The notes under the pieces are model-generated. The model did no database searches, was not told the DNA's origin, and was given only the letters and a program-made list of their open reading frames with translations. The position numbers and the translations under genes are program-made. Below, piece by piece: positions 17,974 to 26,644 of a stretch of DNA of 64,000 nucleotides (its first letter is position 1; each line of letters starts with the position of its first letter). Where the stretch lies: NCBI GenBank assembly GCA_964612485.1, contig CAZTFF010000004.1, forward strand, positions 1-64,000, given 5' to 3'. This DNA comes from JAFGNV01 sp964612485. GTDB taxonomy: Bacteria > Chloroflexota > Anaerolineae > 4572-78 > J111.

Positions 17974-18361
17974 GACGAACGATCTACCGGCGAACTTGTC
18001 AGTCGTTTCGATAAGTTATTCTGTTGACACATCCGGGATAAATGACCCGGACAACTCTTTATAATGGCTAACACAAACATATGGAGCCGGCGATGTTCTG
18101 ACCATGCCCGGCTGCCTACCCGCAAAAAAAACAAACTTATACGCACAATTTCCATGCCCAACACAAAGGGGTTGGGTAGTATCAAACTGAGGCTCATTGT
18201 GTTAACCACTATAGATTGAGTTGGTAAAGAACAGGGTAGAAAGCGCCGGAGGCACTGCTACCTTAAGTTTTACGTAAGAAAAGCATAACATACTTCCTAA
18301 AAGCAAACAATAGCGATTCGGTACCACCATTTGTTAACATTCGGTTACGGATGGGGATAAG

Positions 18362-18496
18362 AATTTCCGGTCGTGTATTTCTCTTTGATCGCGGCTTTGT
18401 TTGGGTTAGGGCCTAACCATGAAATTTTTATGCCACGAACAAAAATTTCCGGTTGTGTATTTCTCTTTGATCGCGGCTTTGTTCGGGTTAGGTTAG
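18362..18496. repeat. Two-copy 50-bp direct repeat
   Basis: Copies at 18362-18411 and 18446-18495, period 84 bp, about 96% identical, sharing the words TGTATTTCTCTTTGATCGCG. The spacer contains a CCTAACC/GGTTAGG inverted pair with the repeat ends. It sits immediately upstream of the sucC promoter. Confidence 0.8.
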
Positions 18497-18508
18497 CCGC
18501 AAAAAATA

Positions 18509-18517
18509 TGGTATAAT
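18509..18517 (+). promoter_or_regulatory. Extended -10 promoter element of sucCD
   Basis: TGGTATAAT is a perfect extended -10. No good -35 is present at 17-18 bp, as expected for extended -10 promoters. It lies about 100 bp before the sucC start. Confidence 0.6.
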
Positions 18518-18613
18518 CCAGCCGGCAGCTCTCTACCCGTGCCTGTCTGAATGCTGCAAGAAGGGGCAAAACAATCCAATTATGAAAATTATTCACGAAC
18601 AAGGAGGTTGCGT

Positions 18614-19750
18614 GTGAAGCTACACGAGTACCAATCCAAACGTATTTTTGCCGATTACGGCGTCCCCATTCCCAAAGGGGATACGGCCACCTCGTCTGCC
18701 GAGGTGCGCCAGATAGCCAAGCAACTTGAACAGCCCGTGGTGGTCAAAAGCCAGGTGCTGGTTGGCGGACGCGGCAAAGCCGGCGGCATCAAGCTGGCCA
18801 AAACCCCGGATGAAGCCGAGCAAATTGCCGAGCAAATATTGGGCATGCAGATCAAAGGGCTGACGGTTGATACGGTTTTGGTCGATCCCGCTGCCGATAT
18901 TAAGCAAGAGCTGTATCTGGGTATTGTGGTTGACCGCACGCGCCAGAAACCGGTCATCATTGCCTCGGTTGAAGGTGGGGTGGAAATTGAAGAAGTAGCC
19001 AAAACCAACCCGGAGGCGATCATTCGGCTGGCCGTTGACCCCAACCTGGGGCTGCTGGATTACCAGGCCCGAGATTTGGCGTTTGAATTAGGGCTGCGCC
19101 GCGCGTTTATCAATCAATTTGTGCAAATTGTCAAGGGGCTGTATCGCGCTTTTATCCATACCGATGCCAGCCTGGCCGAAATCAACCCCCTGGTAGTTAC
19201 CGAAGAAGAGACACTGCTGGCGGTTGACGGAAAAATAGTGCTGGATGATAACGCCCTGTTTCGCCATCCCCATTTGGCCGAACTGCGTGACTCGCAGGAA
19301 GAATCGCCGGCGGAACGGGAAGCGCGCGCGGCCGGCTTAAGTTACGTCAAGCTCGAGGGTGAAATTGGCTGTATGGTCAACGGTGCGGGGCTGGCCATGG
19401 CCACTATGGACATCATTAAACACAACGGCGGCGAACCGGCCAATTTTTTGGATATTGGCGGCGGAGCCAAAGCCGAAAAGGTGGCTGCCGCGCTGCGTAT
19501 TATCCTGAGCGATCCCAAAGTTAAGGCCGTGCTGTTCAATATTTTTGGCGGAATTACGCGCTGCGACGAAGTGGCCCAGGGTATTCTGGCCGCGCTCGAC
19601 GAAGTGCAGACAGAGATTCCTATGGTGGCCCGGCTGGTGGGAACCAACGAGGAAGAAGGACGCCAGATTTTGAGCCGGGCCGACTTCCCCAGCGCCGCCA
19701 CGCTGGGCGAGGCCGCAGAAAAAGCCGTTGCCCAGGCAAAAGGTGTATAG
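18614..19750 (+). CDS. sucC: Succinyl-CoA ligase (ADP/GDP-forming) beta subunit
   Basis: Beta subunit of succinyl-CoA synthetase, the TCA-cycle step that conserves energy as ATP or GTP. The N-terminal ATP-grasp domain begins MKLHEYQSKRIFADYGVPIP (GTG start) and has VVKSQVLVGGRGKAGGIK. The C-terminal CoA-ligase domain holds FLDIGGGAKAEKVAAALRII and the FNIFGGITRCDEVA motif. 378 aa is the family length. I chose the GTG at 18614 because AAGGAGG lies 7 nt upstream and the protein then begins as the family does. sucD follows after 12 bp in one operon. Confidence 0.97.
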   Translation: MKLHEYQSKRIFADYGVPIPKGDTATSSAEVRQIAKQLEQPVVVKSQVLVGGRGKAGGIKLAKTPDEAEQIAEQILGMQIKGLTVDTVLVDPAADIKQELYLGIVVDRTRQKPVIIASVEGGVEIEEVAKTNPEAIIRLAVDPNLGLLDYQARDLAFELGLRRAFINQFVQIVKGLYRAFIHTDASLAEINPLVVTEEETLLAVDGKIVLDDNALFRHPHLAELRDSQEESPAEREARAAGLSYVKLEGEIGCMVNGAGLAMATMDIIKHNGGEPANFLDIGGGAKAEKVAAALRIILSDPKVKAVLFNIFGGITRCDEVAQGILAALDEVQTEIPMVARLVGTNEEEGRQILSRADFPSAATLGEAAEKAVAQAKGV

Positions 19751-19762
19751 GAGAGTGAAGAT

Positions 19763-20629
19763 ATGAGTATTTTAGTTGGCAAAGACACGCGGCTTCTGGT
19801 TCAGGGCATTACCGGGCGAGAAGGCGCATTTCATACCGAACAGATGAAAAATTACGGCACCAATATTGTGGCCGGAGTCACGCCGGGCAAGGGCGGCGAT
19901 TGGGTACACGGCATTCCCGTATTTGATACGGTTAAAGAGGCGGTCAACGCCACCGAAGCCGATACCAGCATCATCTATGTCCCGTCGCGCTTTGCCTCCG
20001 ACGCCATTATGGAAGCCGCCGATTCCGACATCGAACTGATTATCTGCATCACCGAAGGTATCCCCGTGCTGGATATGATGCGCGTGCAAAGTTTTCTGAA
20101 AGGTAAAAATACCCGGCTGGTAGGCCCCAATTGTCCCGGCGTGATTACGCCGGAAGCGGCCAAGGTGGGCATTATGCCGGCCCATATTCACAAACCCGGC
20201 AGCGTGGGCCTGGTTTCTCGCAGCGGCACTCTAACGTACGAAGTGGTGCAGGCGCTCACCGATAAAGGCATTGGCCAAAGTACCGCCGTTGGCATTGGCG
20301 GCGACCCGATTATTGGCACCTCCTTTATTGATGTGTTGCATCTTTTTGAAGGCGATCCCTTGACCGATCAGGTGGTTTTGATTGGCGAAATCGGCGGCAC
20401 CGATGAACAAAAAGCCGCCCGCTTTATTGCCGAAGAAATGAACAAACCGGTGACAGCCTTTATTGCCGGACGCACAGCCCCGCCCGGCAAACGCATGGGG
20501 CACGCCGGCGCGATCATTGAAGGCGGCGAAGGTACCGCCGAAGAAAAAATCAAGGCGTTTGAGGCTGTGGGCGTAAAAGTGGCCCAACTCCCCGAAGAAG
20601 TTGCCGAAATTGTGGCCGGGTTGATGTAA
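19763..20629 (+). CDS. sucD: Succinyl-CoA ligase alpha subunit
   Basis: Alpha subunit of the same enzyme, 288 aa. The CoA-binding Rossmann domain is N-terminal (VQGITGREGAFHTEQM), and the ligase domain has the phosphorylated active-site His in RMGHAGAIIEGGEG at about residue 247. SD GGAGAG precedes the ATG. It lies 12 bp after sucC and 3 bp before the cca-like gene, which makes the third gene part of the transcript. Confidence 0.97.
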   Translation: MSILVGKDTRLLVQGITGREGAFHTEQMKNYGTNIVAGVTPGKGGDWVHGIPVFDTVKEAVNATEADTSIIYVPSRFASDAIMEAADSDIELIICITEGIPVLDMMRVQSFLKGKNTRLVGPNCPGVITPEAAKVGIMPAHIHKPGSVGLVSRSGTLTYEVVQALTDKGIGQSTAVGIGGDPIIGTSFIDVLHLFEGDPLTDQVVLIGEIGGTDEQKAARFIAEEMNKPVTAFIAGRTAPPGKRMGHAGAIIEGGEGTAEEKIKAFEAVGVKVAQLPEEVAEIVAGLM

Positions 20630-20632
20630 ACG

Positions 20633-22354
20633 GTGAACCTGTTGGAGATTACCCAACACGTTGATACCGCCCTCTACCGGAACCGGTGGATTGCGGTGGT
20701 GCGGGGGCGGGTGGTGGGCGTGGGGCTTACGGCTGAACAGGCCCAACGCACCGCCCGCCAGACCCGCCCTAAACACAAAATGCAGGTGGTGTATATTGAT
20801 GCGATGGGCCAGGTCGCTCATCCAGATATAAATCCAATAAAATTGCAATTGAAACAAGGGTGGCTCAACAACCACCCTCTTTTAAACAAGATTGTCCAGA
20901 TTGCGCGGGCGCAGCACATAGACCTCTATCTGGTTGGCGGCGCGGTGCGGGATTTGCTGCTGGGCCGAAAATCGATTGTAGACCTGGATTTTGCCGTGCC
21001 GGAAGATGGCCTGTACGCGGCCCGGACCGTGGCCGATGCGTTGAAAGCCGCTTTTTATCCGCTTGATGCCGCGCGGGGTACCGGCCGGGTGGTGTATGAG
21101 GTTTCCACCCCGTTTGGGCCAAAGCAAAATTATCTGGATTTTGCCACCTACCGGGGCGCAATTCTGCTGGAAGACCTGGCCGACCGGGATTTTACCATCA
21201 ACGCGATGGCCTTGAGTCTGACCGATCCGCTGCAATTGATAGACCCGCTGAAGGGCCAGACTGATCTGGCTGCCGGGCAAATACGAATGGTATCTGATGC
21301 CGCGTTTGACAACGATCCGGTCCGCGTGCTGCGGGCCGTGCGGCAGGCCATCGAGTTCAATTTTACGATTGAAGCCCAAACCCGGCAGCGCGCCGGCCAG
21401 GCCGCCCCCCAACTGGTCGATGTATCGCCCGAACGGCAGCGGGATGAACTGCTCAAACTGCTCAATACGCCTGCGCCGGGCCAGGCCGTAAGCCTTCTGC
21501 AACACATCGATGTTTTGCCCCATATTCTGCCGGCGGTAGCGGCGATGAAGGGCGTTACCCAATCGCCCCCGCATCATCTAGATGTGTTTGACCATACCAC
21601 CGCGGCGCTGGACGCGTGGGCCGGCATGCGGCAAGACGGTTTTTCTGTTATATCGGATGAGAGACAAGCGGACTTACAGCATTACCTGCACCAACCCCTA
21701 ACGGGAAATCTGACACCGCAAGTATTAATGCCGCTGGCCTTACTCCTGCACGATACGGGAAAATCGCTGACTCGTACTGTAGAAGAGCGCCCAAACAGTG
21801 GCGATGACAAAAAAATAAGATTTTTGGGCCATGAGCAGGAAAGTGCTAAAATCACCCAAAAGGTTATGCGCCAATTTCGGTTTAGTGCCCAGGCTGCCGG
21901 TTTTGTGGAAACGGTGGTGGCCCACCATATGCGCCCGCTGCTTTTGGCCCAGGAATCCGGTGTGAGCCGCCGGGCCGTTTATCGCCTGTTTCGGGATACC
22001 ACAGGCGGAAATTATCAGGCCGGTGTGGCGGTAGCGCTACACGCCCTGGCGGATCATCGCGCCACATATCCGCCAGGCCAGGGAAAGGCCGAGGAACAGA
22101 AACTGTGGGGAGTGGTTAACAAACTCATCTCCGCCTATTTTGAACAGCGCGATCAGGTGGTTGACCCGCCGCCCCTGCTCACCGGCAAAGATTTGATCAA
22201 CGAATTAGAGGTGTCCACCGGGCGGTTGATCGGCACGTTGCTGAACCGGTTGAGAGAAGCGCAGGCTGCCGGCGAAATTCAAACCCGCGCCGAGGCATTG
22301 AGTTTTATTGAGCGTGATCCAGATTATCAAAATTTTAAAAAAGGAAGGACATAG
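20633..22354 (+). CDS. tRNA nucleotidyltransferase / poly(A) polymerase family protein with HD domain
   Basis: A class II nucleotidyltransferase of 573 aa that probably adds or repairs the CCA end of tRNA. An N-terminal extension (about 1-70) with RNRWIAVVRGRVVGVG resembles DUF5678 and is unusual for this enzyme. The head domain follows (GGAVRDLLLGRKSIVDLDF at about 104-122, RDFTINAMALSL, DPVRVLRAVRQA), then a C-terminal HD phosphohydrolase domain (LLLHDTGKSLT, FLGHEQESA). The GTG start is 3 bp after the sucD stop, so translation is coupled. The alternative is a poly(A) polymerase; the sequence alone does not decide the specificity. Confidence 0.88.
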   Translation: MNLLEITQHVDTALYRNRWIAVVRGRVVGVGLTAEQAQRTARQTRPKHKMQVVYIDAMGQVAHPDINPIKLQLKQGWLNNHPLLNKIVQIARAQHIDLYLVGGAVRDLLLGRKSIVDLDFAVPEDGLYAARTVADALKAAFYPLDAARGTGRVVYEVSTPFGPKQNYLDFATYRGAILLEDLADRDFTINAMALSLTDPLQLIDPLKGQTDLAAGQIRMVSDAAFDNDPVRVLRAVRQAIEFNFTIEAQTRQRAGQAAPQLVDVSPERQRDELLKLLNTPAPGQAVSLLQHIDVLPHILPAVAAMKGVTQSPPHHLDVFDHTTAALDAWAGMRQDGFSVISDERQADLQHYLHQPLTGNLTPQVLMPLALLLHDTGKSLTRTVEERPNSGDDKKIRFLGHEQESAKITQKVMRQFRFSAQAAGFVETVVAHHMRPLLLAQESGVSRRAVYRLFRDTTGGNYQAGVAVALHALADHRATYPPGQGKAEEQKLWGVVNKLISAYFEQRDQVVDPPPLLTGKDLINELEVSTGRLIGTLLNRLREAQAAGEIQTRAEALSFIERDPDYQNFKKGRT

Positions 22355-22357
22355 GCG

Positions 22358-22846
22358 TTGGCCAAACTGGTAATTTATCAAGATTTGGAGGGAACGGAGT
22401 CGATTTTTGAAGACTTTGAACTCTCTACCAACAGAATTCTCATTGGCTCCAGCCCGGATAATCATCTCATTCTGGACTCGCCCGATGTAGATTCCGCCCA
22501 CGCCAGCCTGGAATTCCGCAACGATCACTGGATATTGCAAGATTTAGGCGGGCCGGGCGGCACGGCTGTTAATCAAACTCACATTGATGGCCCCTATTGT
22601 CTCCAAAACGATGATCTGATTGAACTGGCCGAAATTAAATTAAGATTTCTTGATGACGACTGGGAAACGGTTGAGGATGAGGTTTCCGATAAGCCGGAAT
22701 CTGAAACAGACGAGACCTCGATTAGTGGCCGGGTCTGGTTTGCTACGCTGGCCGGCGGCACGGTGGCCATCATCTTTATTATTATGTTCTTGTTGATTGT
22801 GGCTGATGTGTTGGGGGTTTTGAAAATATCTGATTTATTGCCTTAA
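22358..22846 (+). CDS. FHA-domain protein with C-terminal membrane helix
   Basis: 162 aa. The N-terminal FHA fold (about 20-95) shows RILIGSSPDNHLILD, SAHASLEF and the LGGPGGTAVN turn; the phosphothreonine-contact Arg of typical FHA domains is Ser here, and the Ser-Arg-x-x-His pair reads DSAHAS, so phosphopeptide binding may be weak. An acidic linker and one C-terminal transmembrane helix (about 130-152) place the domain in the cytoplasm as a tail-anchored protein. The start is TTG with GGAAGG about 10 nt upstream, 3 bp after the previous gene. Last gene of the suc operon. Confidence 0.82.
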   Translation: MAKLVIYQDLEGTESIFEDFELSTNRILIGSSPDNHLILDSPDVDSAHASLEFRNDHWILQDLGGPGGTAVNQTHIDGPYCLQNDDLIELAEIKLRFLDDDWETVEDEVSDKPESETDETSISGRVWFATLAGGTVAIIFIIMFLLIVADVLGVLKISDLLP

Positions 22847-22857
22847 ATTTCAAGGTG

Positions 22858-22924
22858 GCAAAGTAGCAGGGTAACAAGGGAGCAAAACATGCTACTTTGT
22901 TACCCTGCTACCCTGTCACTTTGC
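22858..22924. repeat. Intergenic palindrome of AGCAGGGTAAC-type words
   Basis: Arms 22858-22877 and 22898-22924 with core AGCAGGGTAACAA and its complement TTGTTACCCTGCT. The right arm contains an extra repeat of the word and overlaps the last codons of the ABC permease gene. A related word string stands at 31219-31253. Confidence 0.75.
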
Positions 22925-24406
22925 GTATAGAGCAAGCACAATCTGAGGCGTGATGTTCGCTTCGATATAGGCCGCCAGCAGCAGCATTGGCAGCACCAGA
23001 AATATCAAAATTTTGATAAAATTGGCCGTGGTTGCCAGTAAACCCTGCCCCACATCCAGCCCCTCCGGCGGAGAAATGAGTCCCGCGCCAATCCGCACCG
23101 CGAAGGTGAACCCAATGATAATGGCCGGAATTTCTAAAATGCCGTGCGGTAAAATAAAGGCCGATAGAAAGAGCCAGGGATTATACCCCAGCATCACAAT
23201 TTGCGAGATCAGATAACTCACCAGCCCCCCGTTGATTAATACCAAGAACAAAACCAAGGCGCCAAAAGAGAAAACACTCACAATCCCCGCCAAAATCATC
23301 ACCCGCAAGTTGTTGGTAAAGATAAAAGAGGTGCTGATTTCGGGCAGAAGCTGGATTTTTTGTACCCGGGCAAAGGTATCGGTTGAAATATCTCCCAGCG
23401 GAAAGGCCTGAGCCGGAACGGGAAATTCTTGGGCCAGCCACACGCCCATTACCGCTGCTGCCACCATCGTGAACAGCACGACCAATAATGGCTGCCGCTG
23501 CTGTTTGAGCAGTAGGGGAATATCGTGGCGATAAAAGCGCCAAACATCGAACCGGGCTGCTTTTTTGTCATAATGTTTGGCCGCCAACTCCGGTGGGCGT
23601 AAAAAATAGCCCATCAGCGCCTGCCAGGTTTTTTTTAGGCTCAATTCATCCAATTCCTTGGATAAAATGTCTTCACGATTAAAAATACGCGCGCCCATTC
23701 GCACTAAAATTATATTGACTACAGCCAGCCCGGCCACAAACCACCACAAGGCCGAGTAATTGGCGTAAAACATCACCACGCTTTCTACTTGAATCAACAA
23801 AGCCATGGGGATGATGATGAAACTGGCCAGCAGGTTGGCCGCTCGCACGCTGGTGGTTTGGCTGGATACCACCACCGCGCCGGACACCATCACCAACGCT
23901 TCGACCGTGGTTAACATAAACATCAACACGGTTAACTCCAGCGACGGCACCCACGGCGGCGAGCCGGTCAGGCGCATCACCAGAAATACGGTAATGCCCA
24001 GGTAAGCCGCCGTCAGCGGCAGCAGCAGCGATGAGAGCATTTTGCCCATATAGAGTTCCAGATCACTGACCGGCATCGACAGGATCGGCTCCATACTGTT
24101 GCGTTCTTTTTCGCCCACAAAAGATTCCAGGGCAATGATGAGCGAAAAGGAGATGGGGAAAAAGCCCACCACCATCAGCAAAAAGGGATTGAGGCGCTCC
24201 ACCAGAATGGGATCGGTAAATTGGGAGACCCAGTTGGTGGCCCAGCGAGAGGTGAAATCCATCAGAAAAGGGAAAAGAAGCGTCAGGATGAGGATGGGGG
24301 TTAAAATTCGCCAATCTCGCAGGCTGTCGCTCAATTCCCGGCGGGTGAGTACCAGCGCGGTTCTCAGGCTGCCGCGCTCAACACGGGGGATTGTTTGGAT
24401 GGTCAT
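22916..24406 (-). CDS. ABC-2 type permease fused to a SpoIIM-like (DUF95) domain
   Basis: About 496 aa, integral membrane. The N-terminal half is an ABC-2 permease (RRELSDSLRDWRILTPILIL, the EKERNSMEPILSMPVSDLEL coupling region, about six helices). The C-terminal half (about 320-490) is a stage II sporulation M-like/DUF95 unit with FIFTNNLRVMILAG and LPHGILEIPAIIIGFTFAVR. SpoIIM-like proteins are normally separate from ABC permeases, so this fusion is noteworthy. The start is the ATG at 24406, 4 nt after the ATPase stop; the longer frame runs through the ATPase gene and is rejected. It forms an exporter with the upstream ATPase; substrate unknown. Confidence 0.85.
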   Translation of the reverse strand: MTIQTIPRVERGSLRTALVLTRRELSDSLRDWRILTPILILTLLFPFLMDFTSRWATNWVSQFTDPILVERLNPFLLMVVGFFPISFSLIIALESFVGEKERNSMEPILSMPVSDLELYMGKMLSSLLLPLTAAYLGITVFLVMRLTGSPPWVPSLELTVLMFMLTTVEALVMVSGAVVVSSQTTSVRAANLLASFIIIPMALLIQVESVVMFYANYSALWWFVAGLAVVNIILVRMGARIFNREDILSKELDELSLKKTWQALMGYFLRPPELAAKHYDKKAARFDVWRFYRHDIPLLLKQQRQPLLVVLFTMVAAAVMGVWLAQEFPVPAQAFPLGDISTDTFARVQKIQLLPEISTSFIFTNNLRVMILAGIVSVFSFGALVLFLVLINGGLVSYLISQIVMLGYNPWLFLSAFILPHGILEIPAIIIGFTFAVRIGAGLISPPEGLDVGQGLLATTANFIKILIFLVLPMLLLAAYIEANITPQIVLALYAK

Positions 24407-24410
24407 TGCA

Positions 24411-25373
24411 TTACTCCACAACGCTGTTTGAAAGTGGGCCGGTGTCTTCAATATTTTGGCCGGTTTCAACAATGCGTAAATAAATTTCTTCCAGGCTGCG
24501 CGGAACTTCGCTGAGAGTGACGACCGGCACGTTTTGGGTTGATAAATGGCGCAGCAGGGAAGGGTTGAACTCGTTGGGATTGGGTACCGTAAATCGCACC
24601 CAATTTTCGCCGGCAGAAACAACTGTAACCTGGTTGGAAAGGTTGTCAACCAATCCATTGAGCGTGCCGGCCACGCGCAGTTCCATCATTGGGTTGCCCA
24701 GCAACTGCTGTTTTAGGGTGCGCGGCGTACCCTGGGCAATAATTTGTCCCCGGCGCACAATGGCAATCCGGTCGGCCAGCAGTTCGGCTTCGGCCAGGTT
24801 ATGGGTGCAAATCACTATGGCGCGTTTTTCGTGGCGCAAATCGGCAATCGAGTCTCGTACCAGTTTGGCGCTCTGCGGGTCCATGGCCGAAGTAGGTTCA
24901 TCTAAAAAAAGCACCTGCGGATCGTGCAGCATGGCGCGTACCAAAGTTAGTTTCTGCTTCATCCCTTTGGAGTAGGTACCGAGACGTTTATCCCGCGCTT
25001 CCCACAGTTCAAAGCGGGTCAGCAATGCTTCGCTCCGCTGCAGAATGATGTCTTTGGGCATGCCTTGCAGCTCGCCAAAGAAGCGCAAATAATCCAGCCC
25101 CTTCATCCGCTCGTAGAGGCCGGGGAACTCGGTGAGCAGTCCGATAACCCGACGGACCTGTTTAGCCTGGGTCACGGTATCGTAACCCGCAATGCGGGCG
25201 TAGCCGCTGCTGGGTTTGAGAATGGAGCCAAGCATCCGTACGGTGGTGGTTTTGCCCGCGCCGTTTGGCCCCAGCAAAGCCAGGACTTCGCCCTCCGGCA
25301 CGTGCAGCGAGACATTTTCCACGGCTACAAAATCGCCAAATTTTTTTGTCAGGTCAACAGTTTCAATCATCAT
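24411..25373 (-). CDS. ABC transporter ATP-binding protein
   Basis: A 320-aa ABC ATPase of the DRA/NatA exporter type. Walker A is GPNGAGKTT (about 36-44), the signature is YSKGMKQKL and Walker B is VLFLDEPTSAMDP; a C-terminal extension of about 90 residues follows the core, as in drug or Na+ exporters. It is the first gene of a two-gene minus-strand operon with the fused permease. Two adjacent ATGs (25373 and 25370) are possible starts and the SD is weak. Confidence 0.93.
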   Translation of the reverse strand: MMIETVDLTKKFGDFVAVENVSLHVPEGEVLALLGPNGAGKTTTVRMLGSILKPSSGYARIAGYDTVTQAKQVRRVIGLLTEFPGLYERMKGLDYLRFFGELQGMPKDIILQRSEALLTRFELWEARDKRLGTYSKGMKQKLTLVRAMLHDPQVLFLDEPTSAMDPQSAKLVRDSIADLRHEKRAIVICTHNLAEAELLADRIAIVRRGQIIAQGTPRTLKQQLLGNPMMELRVAGTLNGLVDNLSNQVTVVSAGENWVRFTVPNPNEFNPSLLRHLSTQNVPVVTLSEVPRSLEEIYLRIVETGQNIEDTGPLSNSVVE

Positions 25374-25712
25374 GGTGGGGTATCCTTACAAATAGGCACA
25401 TATAGTAGCTAGTGTAGCGTGAAGCGCATGGGTTGTCAATACCATTTTTGCCGTTACTTTTAGTATAACATCGTTGGCTTTGACATATTCGACCAAAGTC
25501 TGACCATATTTTGACCACAGGACGTACCTTCTCAATAAACTGGAGTAAAGTTGGTTGAGTTTGTCGAAACCAACGGTCTTCGACAGGCTCAGACCTCGTT
25601 TCCCCAAAATATTGAGAAGATACCATCGGGCTTATCAATTCAGCGTGGAACAAACGGGGCAGGCAGCATAAAGCTGAATATCATACAATGGAGCATCAGT
25701 GGCAACAGATCA
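25374..25712. other. 339-bp intergenic region with a nested foldback
   Basis: Between the ABC ATPase and a membrane-protein gene. The main content is a nested inverted repeat at 25524-25623. Apart from that I see no gene, RNA or clear promoter. Confidence 0.5.
25524..25623. repeat. Nested inverted repeat with TGAGccTGTCGAA words
   Basis: Outer arms 25524-25537 and 25610-25623 (core CTTCTCAATA); inner arms 25555-25571 and 25575-25592 (TTGAGTTTGTCGAAACC and its imperfect complement). The inner word family is a common dispersed intergenic palindrome in many bacterial genomes. Confidence 0.7.
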
Positions 25713-26528
25713 CTACACATATAAAATGAGCAGGAGAGCCATAACAGCGACTCCCCCAAACGCCCATAAAGAACGCCGCGAGAATTTGCCGGATAAATGT
25801 TGCTGGGCGATACCGTTCAGCACGTAAAAAATCAACAGGAGAAATAAAGCTACGCTCAAGGTATCGGCGCGCCAGTAGTTCAGCGCCCAGGTTATTTGGC
25901 TCATAATCAGGCCGATAACCAGAGCAAAAAGCCACATTCTTCCGGTGGTATCGGGCGTGTGCCGCAATAATGCCAGCGCTGCCATAGCGCTAACCAGCAA
26001 AATAGCGGTGGCGCTGAGCGCGCTGCGGCTTCGGGTATGGTAAATTACCACAAATAGGGCCAGCGCCAGGCCGTATCCCAATAACTGCCGCCACAAATAG
26101 GCCCACCAAACCGGGCTGGTACCGGGAACGAGCTGCCGGTATTCGGCCATCAGGGTCAGCCCCAGCAATACCCCAACCCCCACCAGGGCGATACCCCAAA
26201 TTACCGGCGTTGCGGCCAGCCCCAGGGTTTGCGTGGCCAGAAGCACCAGCAAGCCAGGCAACATCCAGCATGAGGCCAGATAGCTCAAACGGCGCTGGAT
26301 TAAATCGGGATGAGACCGCATCACCCGATCCGTTCCGACCATGGTCAACGCGACCAGCAGAAAAGCCATCAACCACTGGTGAGGCCTAGTGATTGAAAGC
26401 GGTGTGGCAAATAATGAAACGGTGGCGGTTTGGGCCGGGAAGTCAAGCACAAAATAGAGTGCCAGGCCAATGAGGCTCAAACTGAGTACAGCGCTGATAC
26501 GTTCGTACACAGACAATGTTGAAATCAT
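25713..26528 (-). CDS. Polytopic membrane protein of unknown function
   Basis: About 271 aa with eight or nine predicted hydrophobic helices and no soluble domain. No catalytic motif or known family could be recognised. The ATG at 26528 starts MISTLSVYERISAVLS directly before the first helix; a GAGAG stretch about 8 nt upstream could be the SD. It is divergent from the prepilin peptidase gene and lies alone. Confidence 0.7.
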   Translation of the reverse strand: MISTLSVYERISAVLSLSLIGLALYFVLDFPAQTATVSLFATPLSITRPHQWLMAFLLVALTMVGTDRVMRSHPDLIQRRLSYLASCWMLPGLLVLLATQTLGLAATPVIWGIALVGVGVLLGLTLMAEYRQLVPGTSPVWWAYLWRQLLGYGLALALFVVIYHTRSRSALSATAILLVSAMAALALLRHTPDTTGRMWLFALVIGLIMSQITWALNYWRADTLSVALFLLLIFYVLNGIAQQHLSGKFSRRSLWAFGGVAVMALLLILYV

Positions 26529-26644
26529 AATCACTCTCAAAAGTATCCGACCATTCTAAGCGGGTCGGGATGGTTTGTCAATCATGCTCTCCCAAAAAAA
26601 CATCGAGGGGAGACGAGTTTGACCCTTGCCGGGAAGTGATTATC

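Larger units (their letters stand above)
17821..18613. other. 793-bp gene-poor region with structured repeats
   Basis: Between the cohesin-dockerin gene and sucC. It holds a long imperfect hairpin (17897-17973), a 50-bp direct repeat (18362-18411 and 18446-18495) and the sucC promoter. A 99-codon minus-strand frame (18209-17910) has no SD or family likeness and ends inside the hairpin, so I do not call it. The middle part, 17974-18361, shows nothing else that I can support. Confidence 0.6.

Noticed and set aside
17910..18209. 99-codon minus-strand frame in the gap before sucC
   Set aside because: No SD, no family likeness, and it ends inside a hairpin repeat.
18362..18496. CRISPR array
   Set aside because: Only two repeat units of 50 bp with one spacer and no cas genes.
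18345..18602. 85-codon minus-strand frame
   Set aside because: It consists of the two direct repeats and overlaps the sucC promoter and SD.
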